A stretch of 64,000 nt of DNA from CAYOFF01 sp964403415 (GCA_964403415.1 CAYOFF010000001.1:248001-312000); one strand, 5' to 3'; positions 10,269-19,982 are shown, counted from the first letter of the stretch. Numbers and translations are program-made. The notes: generated by a model not told the origin, from the letters alone.

Positions 10269-10508
10269 ATGACATTGGCGAAAAAGTCTCCTGAATGAGG
10301 CAATGCGCAGAGGCAGGCTTGACAGACTGCTGAGGAGAAAATTGCATTGATAGCTGCCAATGTGAAGCAGAGAGCACAGCAAATTCTGGCTCGTACTTGA
10401 ATTTCATGAGGAGACTTGGTGAATGAAGATCAGCTTTTGAGGCTGGCAGAGAAAGATATTAAAAATAAACTTAGTGATTGAAGTGATGAAATAGGGAACG
10501 ACTGATAA
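10269..10508 (+). CDS. small charged protein between rplK and rplA
   Basis: 79 residues, stop TAA, with six UGA glycines, so it is invisible under the standard code. Sequence starts 'MTLAKKSPEGGNAQRQAG' and continues with an amphipathic helix 'EKIALIAANVKQRAQQILA' and 'DQLLRLAEKDIKNKL'. No family recognised. Its place between two ribosomal protein genes suggests co-transcription. The competing frame from ATG 10247 is Cys-rich and less protein-like. Confidence 0.55.
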
Positions 10509-10573
10509 TTGTAGATAAATATGCGGGAGACTAACGTCGTATGGACCGCTTTTAGTATATATGTATTTAAGAA

Positions 10574-11263
10574 ATGAAATTAGGTGCAGGAAAAAAGTAC
10601 AAGGCAGTGGCTGCTAAAGTAGACGTGCTTACGAGATATCCGCTTACAGAGGCGATTGCTCTCGCAAAGGAAGTGTCGTATGCGAAGTTTGGAGGAACGC
10701 TCGAGGTACACGTAGTTACCAACGCTAATCCAAAATACAACGATCAAATGCTCAGAGGAACGGTAGTATTGCCGCATGGTACGGGTAAAAAAGTGAAAGT
10801 GGCGGCATTTGTTAGTGATGATCAGATAGATGAGGCAAAGAAAGCAGGAGCTGATATTGCTGGTAACACAGACTTGATGCAGGCTATCGAAAATGGTCAG
10901 ATCAATTTCGATGTATTGATTACGACGACGGAAATGATGAGAGACTTGGCAAAAGCTGCTAAGGTTCTTGGTCCAAAGGGTCTTATGCCTTCTCCAAAAA
11001 CAGGTACAGTTACCCAAAATCTGGCGACAACGATAGATGAAATCAAGAAAGGTAGAGTAGAGTTTAAACTTGATAAGACGGGAAATATCCATGTAGGTGT
11101 AGGTAAACTTAACTTTGCAAATGAGCAGCTCGCTGACAATGTTACGACGCTTCTCAAGGCGGTTGTAGAGCATAGACCTACTGGTGTTAAAGGTAAATTG
11201 ATCAAAAAAGTAGTTCTTGCTCCTACTATGGGGCCTGGTGTTACGTTGGAATGGCAAGAATAA
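10574..11263 (+). CDS. rplA: 50S ribosomal protein L1
   Basis: 229 residues, stop TAA. L1 motifs are 'LTRYPLTEAIALAKE', 'LRGTVVLPHGTGK', 'LGPKGLMPSPKTGTV' and 'TMGPGVTL' at the end. It binds the L1 stalk of 23S rRNA. No UGA glycine in roughly 20 Gly codons. Followed by a terminator, so rplJ/rplL are not in this operon. Confidence 0.97.
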   Translation: MKLGAGKKYKAVAAKVDVLTRYPLTEAIALAKEVSYAKFGGTLEVHVVTNANPKYNDQMLRGTVVLPHGTGKKVKVAAFVSDDQIDEAKKAGADIAGNTDLMQAIENGQINFDVLITTTEMMRDLAKAAKVLGPKGLMPSPKTGTVTQNLATTIDEIKKGRVEFKLDKTGNIHVGVGKLNFANEQLADNVTTLLKAVVEHRPTGVKGKLIKKVVLAPTMGPGVTLEWQE

Positions 11264-11310
11264 CACATATTTTCGTTAAAAATATCTACGGTGTGTGCCG
11301 TTTTATCCCA

Positions 11311-11334
11311 AAAAGCTCTCTGGAGCTTTTTTTT
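11311..11334 (+). terminator. terminator after rplA
   Basis: AAAAGCTC pairs with GAGCTTTT around a TCTG tetraloop, followed by a run of T. It ends the secE-nusG-rplK-rplA operon. Confidence 0.85.
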
Positions 11335-11436
11335 GTATAAAGTCAATTGTAGAGGCTCAGATATGCCCCTGAGAGTTGTTTGTATCCCGTAAACCTGTAG
11401 TATTGTATACGTAAAACTTTACTTTGGCGCTGTAAG

Positions 11437-12174
11437 ATGCCTCAACTTCCTCAGCAACTTCTAGATCAGATAGAATGATACAAGCAGACCGGTGACTATG
11501 ACAAAGCATTGCGCTTGGTCAATACGGTGCTATCACAAGATCCAAAAAACAAAGAAGCACTCTATCAAGTGGCTGATATTCAGTACAGGAAAGGTGAAAT
11601 TTCCAAAGCAGAAAAGCCTATCAATTTCTTGTTGCACGACTATGAGCGTGATCCTATGGGATATTATATCAAGGGTGTGCTGGAAATGGAAAAAACACAT
11701 CGAACATCTGCCAAAAAATACCTTAAACAAGCGCTCAATTTGATGGACCATGATAATCCTGAGATCATGAGGTGTTATGGTCTCTGTGAGTACTGGTCAG
11801 GCAATAGAGATGCTGGTATTCAGCATGTGGAAAAGGCATTTGAGGAGAATAAATTTGATGCAGAGATCATCCTAAATCTTGTAGAAATGTATGTGCTTGA
11901 AAAACGTTTTTCTCAGGCGAGAAAATACATTGCGTATTTTCGTAGTATAGAAAAATCGAGCTTACAGTGTTTTGATAGAGAGGTGAGTTACTATCAGAAT
12001 AAGTTGGCACTTTTTGAAGAATACCTCTTGTCGGAGAGTGAGCATGATATGGATTATGATGGTGATGAGGAAAGTGACGAGAAGAGCACTCAGAAGAGTG
12101 ACAGGAAGGGAGACACTGGGAAGATAGGTCCATCACGTAGTGGATGATGAACGAAGAAAAAGAAGAGCTCATAG
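11437..12174 (+). CDS. tetratricopeptide-repeat protein
   Basis: 245 residues, stop TAG at 12172. Helical TPR-like units span residues ~5-180 ('GDYDKALRLVNTVLSQDPKN', 'EALYQVADIQYRKG', 'EIILNLVEMYVLEKRFSQA'). The last 45 residues are Asp/Glu/Ser/Lys-rich and probably disordered. The start at 11437 is needed to complete the first repeat, with one UGA at codon 14. The end overlaps the start of ftsX by about 30 nt, so the two are likely co-translated. It probably acts as a scaffold; partner unknown. Confidence 0.75.
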
Positions 12175-13112
12175 GCTTTATTTTGAGTGACGGTATGGTT
12201 TGGGATACGGTGAAAGTTATGCGAAAAGCATCACGTTTCCAGCTGCTCTGGGTGAGTATACTGATTAGTTTTTTGTTGTTTTTGGTAAATATTGTCGGAA
12301 TTGTGGCCTATAATGTCGGAGAGTTTACGCATGAGGTGAGACAAAAGCTAGGTGTGTACTTATATCTCAAGGACGATACGAAGCGTAAAGACGAAGTCTA
12401 TGGAAAAGCAATTGAGCTTATGAAGGAGCTCAAAGAGAATGGTATGACAGTGGTTTTTTACTCCAAAGAAGAGGCATTTGAGCTCCTGGAAAAGAAACTT
12501 CCGTCTATTATTTCTAATCTAGAAAAATATGGCATCAAAAATCCTCTGCCAGCAACGATTTATGTGATGTTTTCTACTAAAGAGCAGTTTGCGTCCTTGA
12601 AGAGAGCTATGGTCAAGTACGAGTCTATCATTACCAACCTTGATGAAATTCAGGAGGGGATGAATTTTGAACAGCAAGAACAAAAGGCTGCCCATGTTAT
12701 TAGTCTTACATCGACGGCTGTGTGATTTTCGTGGTTTTTGATTGTAATGATTGTGACGATTATTGTGGTGGTACTCGTGTATATGATACATATCAATTTC
12801 TTTACCTTTGCTAAGCAAATAGAAGTAGAGAAACTGCTTGGAGCATCGTTTGGAATGATTAAGCGTCCGTTTTTGCTGCTTGTCCCTGGGGTGCTTGGTG
12901 CAGCATGTCTGGCTCATCTACTCTACTTTGCAGTGGGTATGGCATATGTAAACAAGTATTTTGTGTCAGTCTTTGCGGAGCCAGTGTATAGTATGTTGCT
13001 TCCAGATGCTAGTAGTGTATTGGTATTTTTGCTAGCAGAGCTATTGGGTATGTTACTGCTTACTACTCTAGTCGTTGATAGATGGCTTAGTGTTCTTATC
13101 AAGAAGATCTAA
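12144..13112 (+). CDS. ftsX: cell division ABC transporter permease-like protein FtsX
   Basis: 322 residues, stop TAA, UGA Gly at 12723. One membrane helix near residue 40, a large extracellular domain ('LGVYLYLKDDTKRKDEVY', 'NPLPATIYVMF'), then three C-terminal helices with 'EIEVEKLLGASFGMIKRPF'-type motif: the typical FtsX layout. FtsX with FtsE controls peptidoglycan hydrolases at the septum. No ftsE is adjacent, which is unusual; the ATPase must be encoded elsewhere. Confidence 0.88.
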
Positions 13113-13141
13113 TGGAGAAAATGTAATGGAGAAGATTTAGC

Positions 13142-14206
13142 TTAGAATGTTACATCGAGCGTCTTGTACTTCCCAGCATGGAAGATCGTGAAAGGAACTT
13201 TCTCTCCTGGGTTGAAACGATATTGCCATCGAATAGCCGTTGCCGCCTGATCAATCTTCTCACCATCGATCTCCAAAATGAGGTCGTTTTTTTGTAGTCA
13301 TGCGCGTAGCAGTGGACTATCTGTAGCAAGCGTGGAGACGAGCATCCCTTGTGATTTTGGGAGTTTGAGCAGCTTAACTTGCTGGTCCGTAACGGGCGTA
13401 AATGTAGCTCCCCATACGACGGTTTGGAGTGTTCAGCTGGTGGTTATGCTGGTAAGCATATCTTGAATCATAGTTGTGGATATGGGAAGTATTTCCGCTG
13501 TGTTTTGCTTGGTGTCGCTAAAAAGCCCGATGAGCTCACCGCGATGACTAAACAATGGTGTACCGTTTGCTGCCGATGCTGACTCAAGGAATGATGCATG
13601 CAATACCGGTAGTAGGGTAGAATCGCTACCAGCAGGTACAAAGGTATCTACTATACCAAACAAAAGATGTGGTTGTGGCGTAGGAAGTATAGCATGAACA
13701 AATGTCCCTAGATCTGCCGCTTTGGAAGAGCTTGAGAGCTGAGCGTGTGGTAGCACGTCTTCGTCTTGAGAAGAAAGCGGAAGACGCAAAAACGAAATAG
13801 GTAACACAGGATGTGATCGCATACCTGTGAGTGTATACTTGTTTCCGTCACTTGTTTCGACGGTGTATGTTGCGGCTTGCGGAAGACGACTACTGAGTAC
13901 AAAGCCATCGCTGGTGATGATAGTCCCATTGTATGGTGTTGTGCTGTTTAGCGGTGTAATACGTACGAGCGTAGGCCAATGTCTCTCTATATTTCTGGTC
14001 ATATCATTCTCTAGGTCCGTGACTTGTGTGTAGTCAGTGATGTGCTGGACGATGGTTTTTTTGTTGGTTAGATAGTCGAGTGATCCAGAAAGAGAGGTGG
14101 GCAAAAATGCAGGTAGCGTTCCGCTTTTGAGAATCCAGTCTCGAGTAATATTTACGGCAAATGCGATAGCAATGATTGCTAAAATTCGTCATCGTGATTT
14201 AGACAT
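13142..14206 (-). CDS. HtrA/DegP-like protein with degenerate catalytic triad and PDZ domain
   Basis: 354 residues, stop TAA. N-terminal membrane helix (~7-20), trypsin-fold region (~75-235) and PDZ domain (~255-350, 'SPLLRAGLQKNDLILEIDGEKI'). The HtrA blocks are recognisable but all catalytic residues are replaced: the His block reads 'TSDGFVLSSRLP', the Asp block 'PISFLRLPL', and the Ser block 'AANGTPLF' where active enzymes have GNSGGPL. It is probably a non-catalytic, membrane-anchored PDZ/protease-fold protein acting as chaperone or sensor. The start at 14206 includes the membrane anchor; UGA glycines join the protease and PDZ parts. Confidence 0.75.
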
Positions 14207-14311
14207 TTTGTCGACAAAAGAGTGTAAAGTGAAGGTGATATATGGGTATCTATATGGAAAATGATGTGAAAATGTACTCTATATCTTTGTTTCTTATATT
14301 TTATTTTACTC

Positions 14312-14341
14312 TTGACATATCCGCTCTTTTGTTGATACTAT
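14312..14341 (+). promoter_or_regulatory. strong sigma-70-type promoter for the structured RNA
   Basis: A perfect TTGACA at 14312-14317 and a -10-like TACTAT at 14336-14341 separated by 18 nt. The same TTGACATAT...GATACTATT layout recurs at 40455 before another small unit. Confidence 0.65.
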
Positions 14342-14349
14342 TCCCGCAA

Positions 14350-14712
14350 TGCAATCGTTCATTATGAAGAAAGTTGGGGCAGTTTTTCTAGTCTAGCGAT
14401 CGTGAGGGTCGCTTAACTCCGGGTCTCGTTAGACGAGATTACCTCCTAACACATATAAGACATATGGGAGGTGCGCTACCGGACAGCACAGGTAAGCTGA
14501 AATGTCCGGCGTTATGGGGAATCGGGTTCCCCACGGCATCCTCTGCCGAATGCGTAAAATACCTCCGCCGCTGGAGGACTGAAAAATGAAGGTAATATTC
14601 CATCGTTTTTGCAGGTAAGTGAGGAGCAATAACAGATACTATCTATGGTATCCTTATTGGCAATGCGTTTTCATAGATTAATCTGTCCGAGGGAATTCCT
14701 CGGACTTTTTTT
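14350..14712 (+). ncRNA. structured non-coding RNA of unidentified class
   Basis: About 360 nt with its own promoter and terminator and no convincing ORF. Successive stems can be paired by eye: AGCGATC/GGTCGCT, TCTCGT/ACGAGA (14424-14438), ACCTCC/GGGAGGT (14441/14466), CCGGACA/TGTCCGG (14479-14509), TGGGGAA/TTCCCCA (14515-14533), CCTCC/GGAGG (14562-14577) and GATAC/GTATC (14636-14652). The octamer CAGGTAAG occurs twice (about 14489 and 14612). It does not show the conserved cores of RNase P RNA, tmRNA, SRP RNA or 6S RNA that I could recognise, although a very divergent member cannot be excluded. A short AUG frame (14349-14396, 15 codons) at the 5' end could be a leader peptide. Confidence 0.6.
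14685..14712 (+). terminator. terminator of the structured RNA
   Basis: GTCCGAGG pairs with CCTCGGAC over a GAATT loop, followed by seven T. Confidence 0.9.
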
Positions 14713-14780
14713 CTGCCTGAGAAAAAGATATCCTCTAATCGCGTGGATATTTTTTTATGTATATGATAACAATGCGTGTT

Positions 14781-15884
14781 TTATCCTATAATCCCGCTGC
14801 CAATGAGTTCATCTCACTGATAGACAGCAACAGTTTGCCCTGAGCTGATAGCTCTTTGTGGGGTTTCGAAATGGATGTGTATATGCTCCGCCTTTGAAGA
14901 GATAGATTTCTTGTTTTTGGTATCATTTGTAGGCGTGCTGGCATCATGTGCTAGAATTACAGTCTGATCCTCCTGCCTGTATCTTATTTTGGCATGTGCT
15001 TGTAGGGGAAGATCATAGGTCTTTCCTACTCGATGTCGGTTTGTAGTAATGAGATCATTGCCAAAAAGCTCAGCTTGGTCTTCGGTTCCTACGATGAGGA
15101 GATTGTGTTCGAGATCTTTTTGGAGGACGTAGTAGGGGGTTCATCAGCCGGGTATTCCTATACCTTCTCTCTGTCAGATGGTGTAAAAATAGACGCCGTC
15201 GTGTGTGCCGAGCATGCGTCAAGATGTATCTACAATCTTGCCAGGAATTTTTGGAAGTTCTTTGTTGAGGAAGTCTTTGATGCGTACTTTGCCAATGAAA
15301 CACAGTCCTTGACTATCTTTTCTGTCTGCGTTGGGAAGTCATGCTTGTGTGGCAATTTCTCTGACTTCTGGTTTGGTGAGGTGACCTATCGGGAAAAGGC
15401 TGTGTGCAAGTTGATCTTGGTTTAATCATGCCAAGAAGTAACTCTGGTCTTTGTTGGCATCCACACCCTTGAGGAGGTGGTATCAGCTTTCATCGTGGGT
15501 GATGCGCGCATAATGACCGGTGGCAATATAGTCGCATCACAGCTTCTTGGCTTCTTCCATAAAAAGTTTAAATTTGATTTCACTATTGCAGAGAATGTCC
15601 GGATTTGGGGTAATGCCAGACTTATAGCCATCATAGATGTACTGTACGATTTTTTCGTGGTATTGTTTACGAAAATCAAAAATAACAAACGTAGTAATAC
15701 CTAGGTGTTGACTGACTTTTATTGCCATATCTCTGTCTTGTTTGGTCTGGCAGTTAGGGTTGCTCTCGTCAGCGTAGTTTTTCATAAATCATGCGATGAC
15801 TTCATATCATTGCTGCATGAGAAGGTATGCGCTGACAGCTGAATCAACACCTCCTGACATTCAAACGAGTACTTTGGGAGCCAT
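14781..15884 (-). CDS. mnmA: tRNA-specific 2-thiouridylase MnmA
   Basis: 367 residues, stop TAA. PP-loop 'VLVGMSGGVDSAV' (first Gly is UGA), catalytic Cys in 'NPDILCNSEIKF' and partner Cys in 'DSQGLCFIG' are present, as is 'GQREGIGIPGG'. It thiolates U34 of tRNA Lys/Glu/Gln using sulfur relayed from a cysteine desulfurase. At least nine UGA glycines. Convergent with the structured RNA gene. Confidence 0.95.
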
Positions 15885-15954
15885 GTATGGACGTATTCTA
15901 TAAAGTAAGAGGACTTCTTGTCGTGAGCGTATCTCACATTTGGTGTGTAGGTAT

Positions 15955-16794
15955 TTACTTTATGATAGCATACTCTGAGCTTCCGAGATCTATCTTTTCT
16001 ATCTTAGGGAAGTCGGCATAGTAGAGCTCTAGATCTATAAGTTTGGTGAGTTGGAGATCGATGTTTTTGGTGAGATCGAGATAGACGGATTTTTGGTTGT
16101 ACTCTATGAGGAGTTTTTCTCAGCCCGGGAGATAGGTGATGGCTTGAATGCTTCATGAGCGTAGTGTTGCGTAGATTGTTTCAAGTGTCGTGATGAAGGT
16201 GGCTTCTGGAGTTTTGAAAAAGATGCCATCAAGTCCGCTTAGTGCGCCTAGATATTGAGGAAGATATATGGGCGTCTTGTCTTGTCCTCGAGTAAAAAAT
16301 GGTGAGAGCTTATAGTAGTGCTCGTCGTATGTCGCTCGTTTGGAGTCGTTAAGCTGGAAGACAACACGTGGAGATGCAAATGTGAATGCTACAGATAGAG
16401 TCTTGCTGTCGGGCCTTCTAATACGAATATCTTCTATAAATGGATATGTGGTATGTACAGTGTCGAGTACATTATCAGCGCACCGAAAACGACAGATAAG
16501 AGATGATTTTCAGAGGAGCTCTGTCGTGACTTGGTTTTTGAGATCTTCGTTGTTGTATATTTCATCGCTTTGCGGAGAGAACTGCACGTTAGTGACTATG
16601 GTATGTTCTCCGTATATTCACCGTCGAATCAGTCATAAGAGCGAGAGACTTCATGCTGCAATAGCGCTTGTAAGGAGGATGATCTGTTGATTGCGGCGAA
16701 AAAATGAAGAGCGCATCTGGAGCGAATGAAAGCGCGACTTTCTTCTTATTTTTTTACTTGTCGGTGTAGAAAATGTAGGAAATGCAGCGTTCAT
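15955..16794 (-). CDS. FtsQ/DivIB-like cell division protein
   Basis: 279 residues, stop TAA. Basic N-terminus, one membrane helix (~37-55) and then a POTRA-like segment ('HTIVTNVQFSPQSDEIYNNE') and a beta-rich domain, the arrangement of FtsQ/DivIB. FtsQ links early and late divisome proteins. It lies near a FtsW/RodA gene on the opposite strand, which supports a division role. Sequence similarity outside the POTRA is weak, so the symbol is withheld. Confidence 0.6.
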
Positions 16795-16815
16795 AGAGCT
16801 TAAACAGCGAGAGTA

Positions 16816-17271
16816 TTATATAAACCGGTATGCCAAGGTGAGTGCTATTCCTATCACTACGCCACCTGCAACTTCGATAAAGGTGTGTCCGAGTCTTTCT
16901 TTGAGTTGGGTGCTAAGTGATGGGAATTGTTCGGGAATATGTTCGGTTTGTAGGACGGCACGAAGTTCTTGTCATATTCTGTTGAGCATAAATGCGTGTT
17001 GTCATGCTTCGTATCTTATATTTGCTGCGTCGTACCAGAAGAGGAATGAAAATGTAGATGCGAGCGCAAATGCGTATGAGTCGAGCCCATAGGAAAGCGC
17101 CATAAGCGTTGTTATGCTTGCGGAAATTCCGCTATGTACTGATGGAAATCATCATGCGCTTCGAAGTTGTTTTCGCGTAATTTTTTTCTTTACATTCATG
17201 TCAATAACCAGTTTGATCACTTGGATTACACAACCAGTAAGAAGTGGAACTGCGAACGCAGGAAGCGACAT
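16816..17271 (-). CDS. divergent PAP2-family (DUF212) membrane protein
   Basis: 151 residues, stop TAA. Family pattern: 'LLTGCVIQVIKLVIDM', 'GGFPSVHSGISASITTL' with the Ser-His pair, 'ALASTFSFLFWYDAANIR', 'GHTFIEVAGGVVIGI'. Three to four membrane helices. This acid-phosphatase-related family is common in bacteria with Gram-positive-like envelopes and may act on lipid phosphates. Its start is 108 nt from the divergent FtsW/RodA start. Confidence 0.85.
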
Positions 17272-17378
17272 ACTGTCTTGAGGGAGAGTAAAGTATGTGT
17301 GTGCATGATACCTAAGATATACCAAAATGCAAATGGTGGGGAGTTGTATTCAGAGCCATTTTTGCTATATATGGTGGC

Positions 17379-18479
17379 ATGCCGATTCTTCTCTTATGAT
17401 GAGTACTTTTGATTGCAGGACTGTTCGCTATGTATAGCGTAAGCATTTTTGAGTCCTTTCAATTGACGCTTGGACTGGTGAAGAGTGGTGTGCTTTCCGA
17501 ACCATCTAATTACTTCTATTTCTTGGAACAGATCAAAAAACTCGCATGAGGATTGGTGTTGTGCGTTATTATCTATTTTGTGCCACGACAGACAATCAAA
17601 AAATACAAATATATTATTTTCATTCTCACGTTATTACCTTTGTTTTTGCTGTTTACTCCACTTGGTGTGAAGCTCAATGGATCTACAGCATGGTTGCAAT
17701 TTGCGTGATGAACCATCCAGCCAGGAGAGTTTTTTAAGTTGGGCTTTGTGCTGTTTATGGGTGGCTGGCTGCTTAGAAAAGTCAAACAATTGGATGAGGT
17801 TCGCTTCTATATAGCGTTTTTGATTATGACATGATTGATCTATATGATCTTTCTGTTGATTCCAGATCTGTGAACAATTCTTGTATTGGTGTCTGTTGCT
17901 ATGGTGATGTTTTGGTATGTCTGAGGAAAGTTATACTACATTGCGGTGACGTTTATGATAGGTATTTTGGGAGCTATGGTTGCTGCAACTCAGTTTTCGT
18001 ATATCCAGAAAAGACTTTCGTATTTTGTTGATCCTGAGTCTGATACTTCTGGTAAAGGAGTATGATGGCAGACAAAACAGTCTTTGGTGGCTGTCGGTGG
18101 ATGATGATGGATTGGTAAATGATATTGAAAATGATTACAAAAATTTGGCTATATCCCTGAGGCTCAGAGTGATTTTATTTTTGCTGCGTTTTCTGAGGAG
18201 ATAGGATTTATTGGGAATAGTATAGTATTGACGCTGTATATTTTGCTGGCACGATATGTTATTAAGTGACTACAAGAGGTGGATGATGAGTACGATAGGG
18301 TGGTGGCTATTGGTATGTTGAGTATGATTTTGCTACAGACATTTATCAATATTGGCGTGAATATTAAGCTTCTACCGTTGACGGGCTTGACCTTGCCATT
18401 CTTTAGTCATGGTTGATCTGCACTCCTTGTGAATATGATGGAAGTGATGCTGCTTTACAAAATTACTGCAAAAAAATAA
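17379..18479 (+). CDS. FtsW/RodA/SpoVE-family peptidoglycan polymerase
   Basis: 366 residues, stop TAA, about ten membrane helices. Family motifs: 'GSTAWLQFAGGTIQPGEFFK', 'LIPDLGTILVLVSV', 'KRLSYFVDPESD', 'KFGYIPEAQSDFIFAAFSEE', 'LTGLTLPFFSHGGSALL'. SEDS proteins polymerise lipid II. The glycine-rich loop before KFGYIPEAQ has five UGA codons within eleven (18102-18134). A neighbouring FtsQ-like gene favours FtsW; sequence alone cannot separate FtsW from RodA. The ATG at 17379 is the first in frame after a TAA at 17313; the N-terminus is short. Confidence 0.9.
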
Positions 18480-19330
18480 TGGTCCTGGACTTGACGATGA
18501 ATACTCAGGAACAGTCACGTGTTATCCGTGTTCCTTTTAGGGAGGGGACGGTATTGCTTGGTGCTGATCAGCAAGTCTGTGTGCTCTGGAAGAAAAACGT
18601 CTATTATGATGGATCATCTGTTATTTTGCCTAGAGATATAGGTGATGGGATGGAGATGATTGTGTGAAAACATACAGAGCCCTATGATTTTCCCCTTGAT
18701 GTGACGGCATTTCTTTGGGGATTATGTGTGTGGCAAGAGTACAATGAAGTTTCGGGACAACGAGAAACCTACTTGTATAAATTTCCAAAAGATGAGGAAC
18801 GTATAGCAAGTATCAATAGCCTCCTTGAAGCGTATGGCTGTGTACAGCGTATTGTGGTGGTATGACGCTTTGTACAAGTGACGGACTGCCCATTGTTTGA
18901 AGTGCCACCTGTTGCGGATATGACCTTAGAATCACTCCTGTCATTGTTTTTTGGACTGAGTCTTGGATATGGTCAGTATGAGTGGGCTGCGTCTGGGAGC
19001 GGCATACATCGTGTATTTGTGACATTCCCATTGGTCGGTGTTACTGCGAAATATCAGGAATGGCTAGAGCAGATGCGTGAGAGATTTTTGGAGGTATTGG
19101 TGTTGATGCAGACGGATACATTGCCTGGTAAAATGGGCTTTGTTTGGCAAGCAAGCTGTAAGGATTGGGAAATTCTACGTTTATTTGCTATGTGGTTGAT
19201 GCCGGCTTTCCCTCATTTATCGACGCTTCCTGAGTTACAAGAGACGATAGAGCACTATTTGTGAGTCTCATATAATGACCTTCCGCATGATATCCAACAG
19301 TATTCTGTTTTGAAAAAGCTTACGAAATAA
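18479..19330 (+). CDS. hypothetical protein coupled to the FtsW/RodA gene
   Basis: 283 residues, stop TAA, UGA at four positions. Start codon overlaps the upstream stop as TAATG; an internal ATG at 18497 is an alternative. Two similar halves each contain a pattern like 'FLWGLCVWQEYNE...' and 'SLFFGLSLGYGQYEW', followed by strands and 'RIASINSLLEAYG' or 'QEWLEQMRERFLEV'. This recalls the duplicated fold of LAGLIDADG proteins, but the acidic catalytic residues are not clear. Function unknown; no signal peptide. Confidence 0.65.
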
Positions 19331-19417
19331 CTATAGTCTCGTCCTAGCGCCTAAGATACATAGGAACTATGCGCTGTCTCCAAAAATATGATGTTTACAT
19401 TGCTTTTGTGCTTAGGA

Positions 19418-19726
19418 ATGGCAAGAACCAACAAAATGGGCATTCTCAAAAAGAAGCAGCAGCAGGCTAAGCAAAAAAAAGTTATCTGAGAGGGCGATAC
19501 GCTAGAGGGCGTTAGGCAGTCCCACGAAAATCCCAAAGGGAATACGTATCAGTGGTTTATGAGGTCTGGTAAGCGAGTGTGTGATGTCACTTCTCAGCGT
19601 GAAGATCCTGATGGGTATAGAATTCAGCGTAGAGCCAATGGTGGTGAAGTCACGTTTGTGTATAGGTGATTTACGGCGTGGGGATACAGAAAGTGGATGA
19701 GATCCATGAGTAAACAAAAAAAATAG
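19418..19726 (+). CDS. small basic hypothetical protein
   Basis: 102 residues, stop TAG, UGA glycines at 19487 and 19667. Lys/Gln-rich N-terminus ('KKKQQQAKQKKV') followed by a compact domain with Trp and Arg ('NTYQWFMRSGKRVCDV', 'VYRGFTAWGYRKW'). It could bind nucleic acid; no family recognised. It ends 12 nt before the first tRNA gene. Confidence 0.5.
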
Positions 19727-19738
19727 CAAAAACTCTTT

Positions 19739-19810
19739 AGAGGGATGGTGTAACTGGGAACACGGAGGTCTTCGGCACCTCAATTGTCAGTTCAAAGCTG
19801 GCTCTCTCTG
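19739..19810 (+). tRNA. tRNA-Arg(UCG)
   Basis: 72-nt cloverleaf: acceptor AGAGGGA/TCTCTCT, D stem GTGT/ACAC, anticodon stem GAGGT/ACCTC with loop CTTCGGC (anticodon TCG, reads CGA), T stem GTCAG/CTGGC with loop TTCAAAG. CCA is not encoded. Confidence 0.88.
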
Positions 19811-19825
19811 AGTGAAATTATGTTT

Positions 19826-19897
19826 GGTGCCATCGTTCAGTGGATAGGACGCGGTCCTGCGAAGACCGAGACACAGGTTCAACTCCTGTTGGTGCCG
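19826..19897 (+). tRNA. tRNA-Arg(GCG)
   Basis: 72-nt cloverleaf: acceptor GGTGCCA/TGGTGCC, D stem GTTC/GGAC, anticodon stem CGGTC/GACCG with loop CTGCGAA (anticodon GCG, reads CGC/CGU), T stem ACAGG/CCTGT with loop TTCAACT. CCA is not encoded. Only 15 nt separate it from the first tRNA-Arg, so they are one transcript. Most bacteria use ACG (inosine) for these codons. Confidence 0.9.
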
Positions 19898-19948
19898 AGT
19901 GATGTATTTTGTCTCTATAAAAGCAGAAATATCTGTGTATCTGCCAGA

Positions 19949-19982
19949 CCCCGCTATATCGTAAGATATGGTGGGGTTTTTG
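19949..19982 (+). terminator. terminator after the tRNA-Arg pair
   Basis: ACCCCGC-TATATC pairs with GATATG-GTGGGGT around GTAA, followed by T-run. Confidence 0.85.

Noticed and set aside
14429..14629. Minus-strand 66-codon ORF inside the structured RNA region
   Set aside because: Low-complexity translation, no start context, and the region folds into many stems on the plus strand with its own promoter and terminator.
14350..14712. tmRNA, RNase P RNA, SRP RNA or 6S RNA
   Set aside because: No tRNA-like end with TTCAA loop, no GAGGAAAGTCC/ACAGAA core, no GGAAG...AGCA SRP core. A divergent form remains possible, so it is reported as unclassified.
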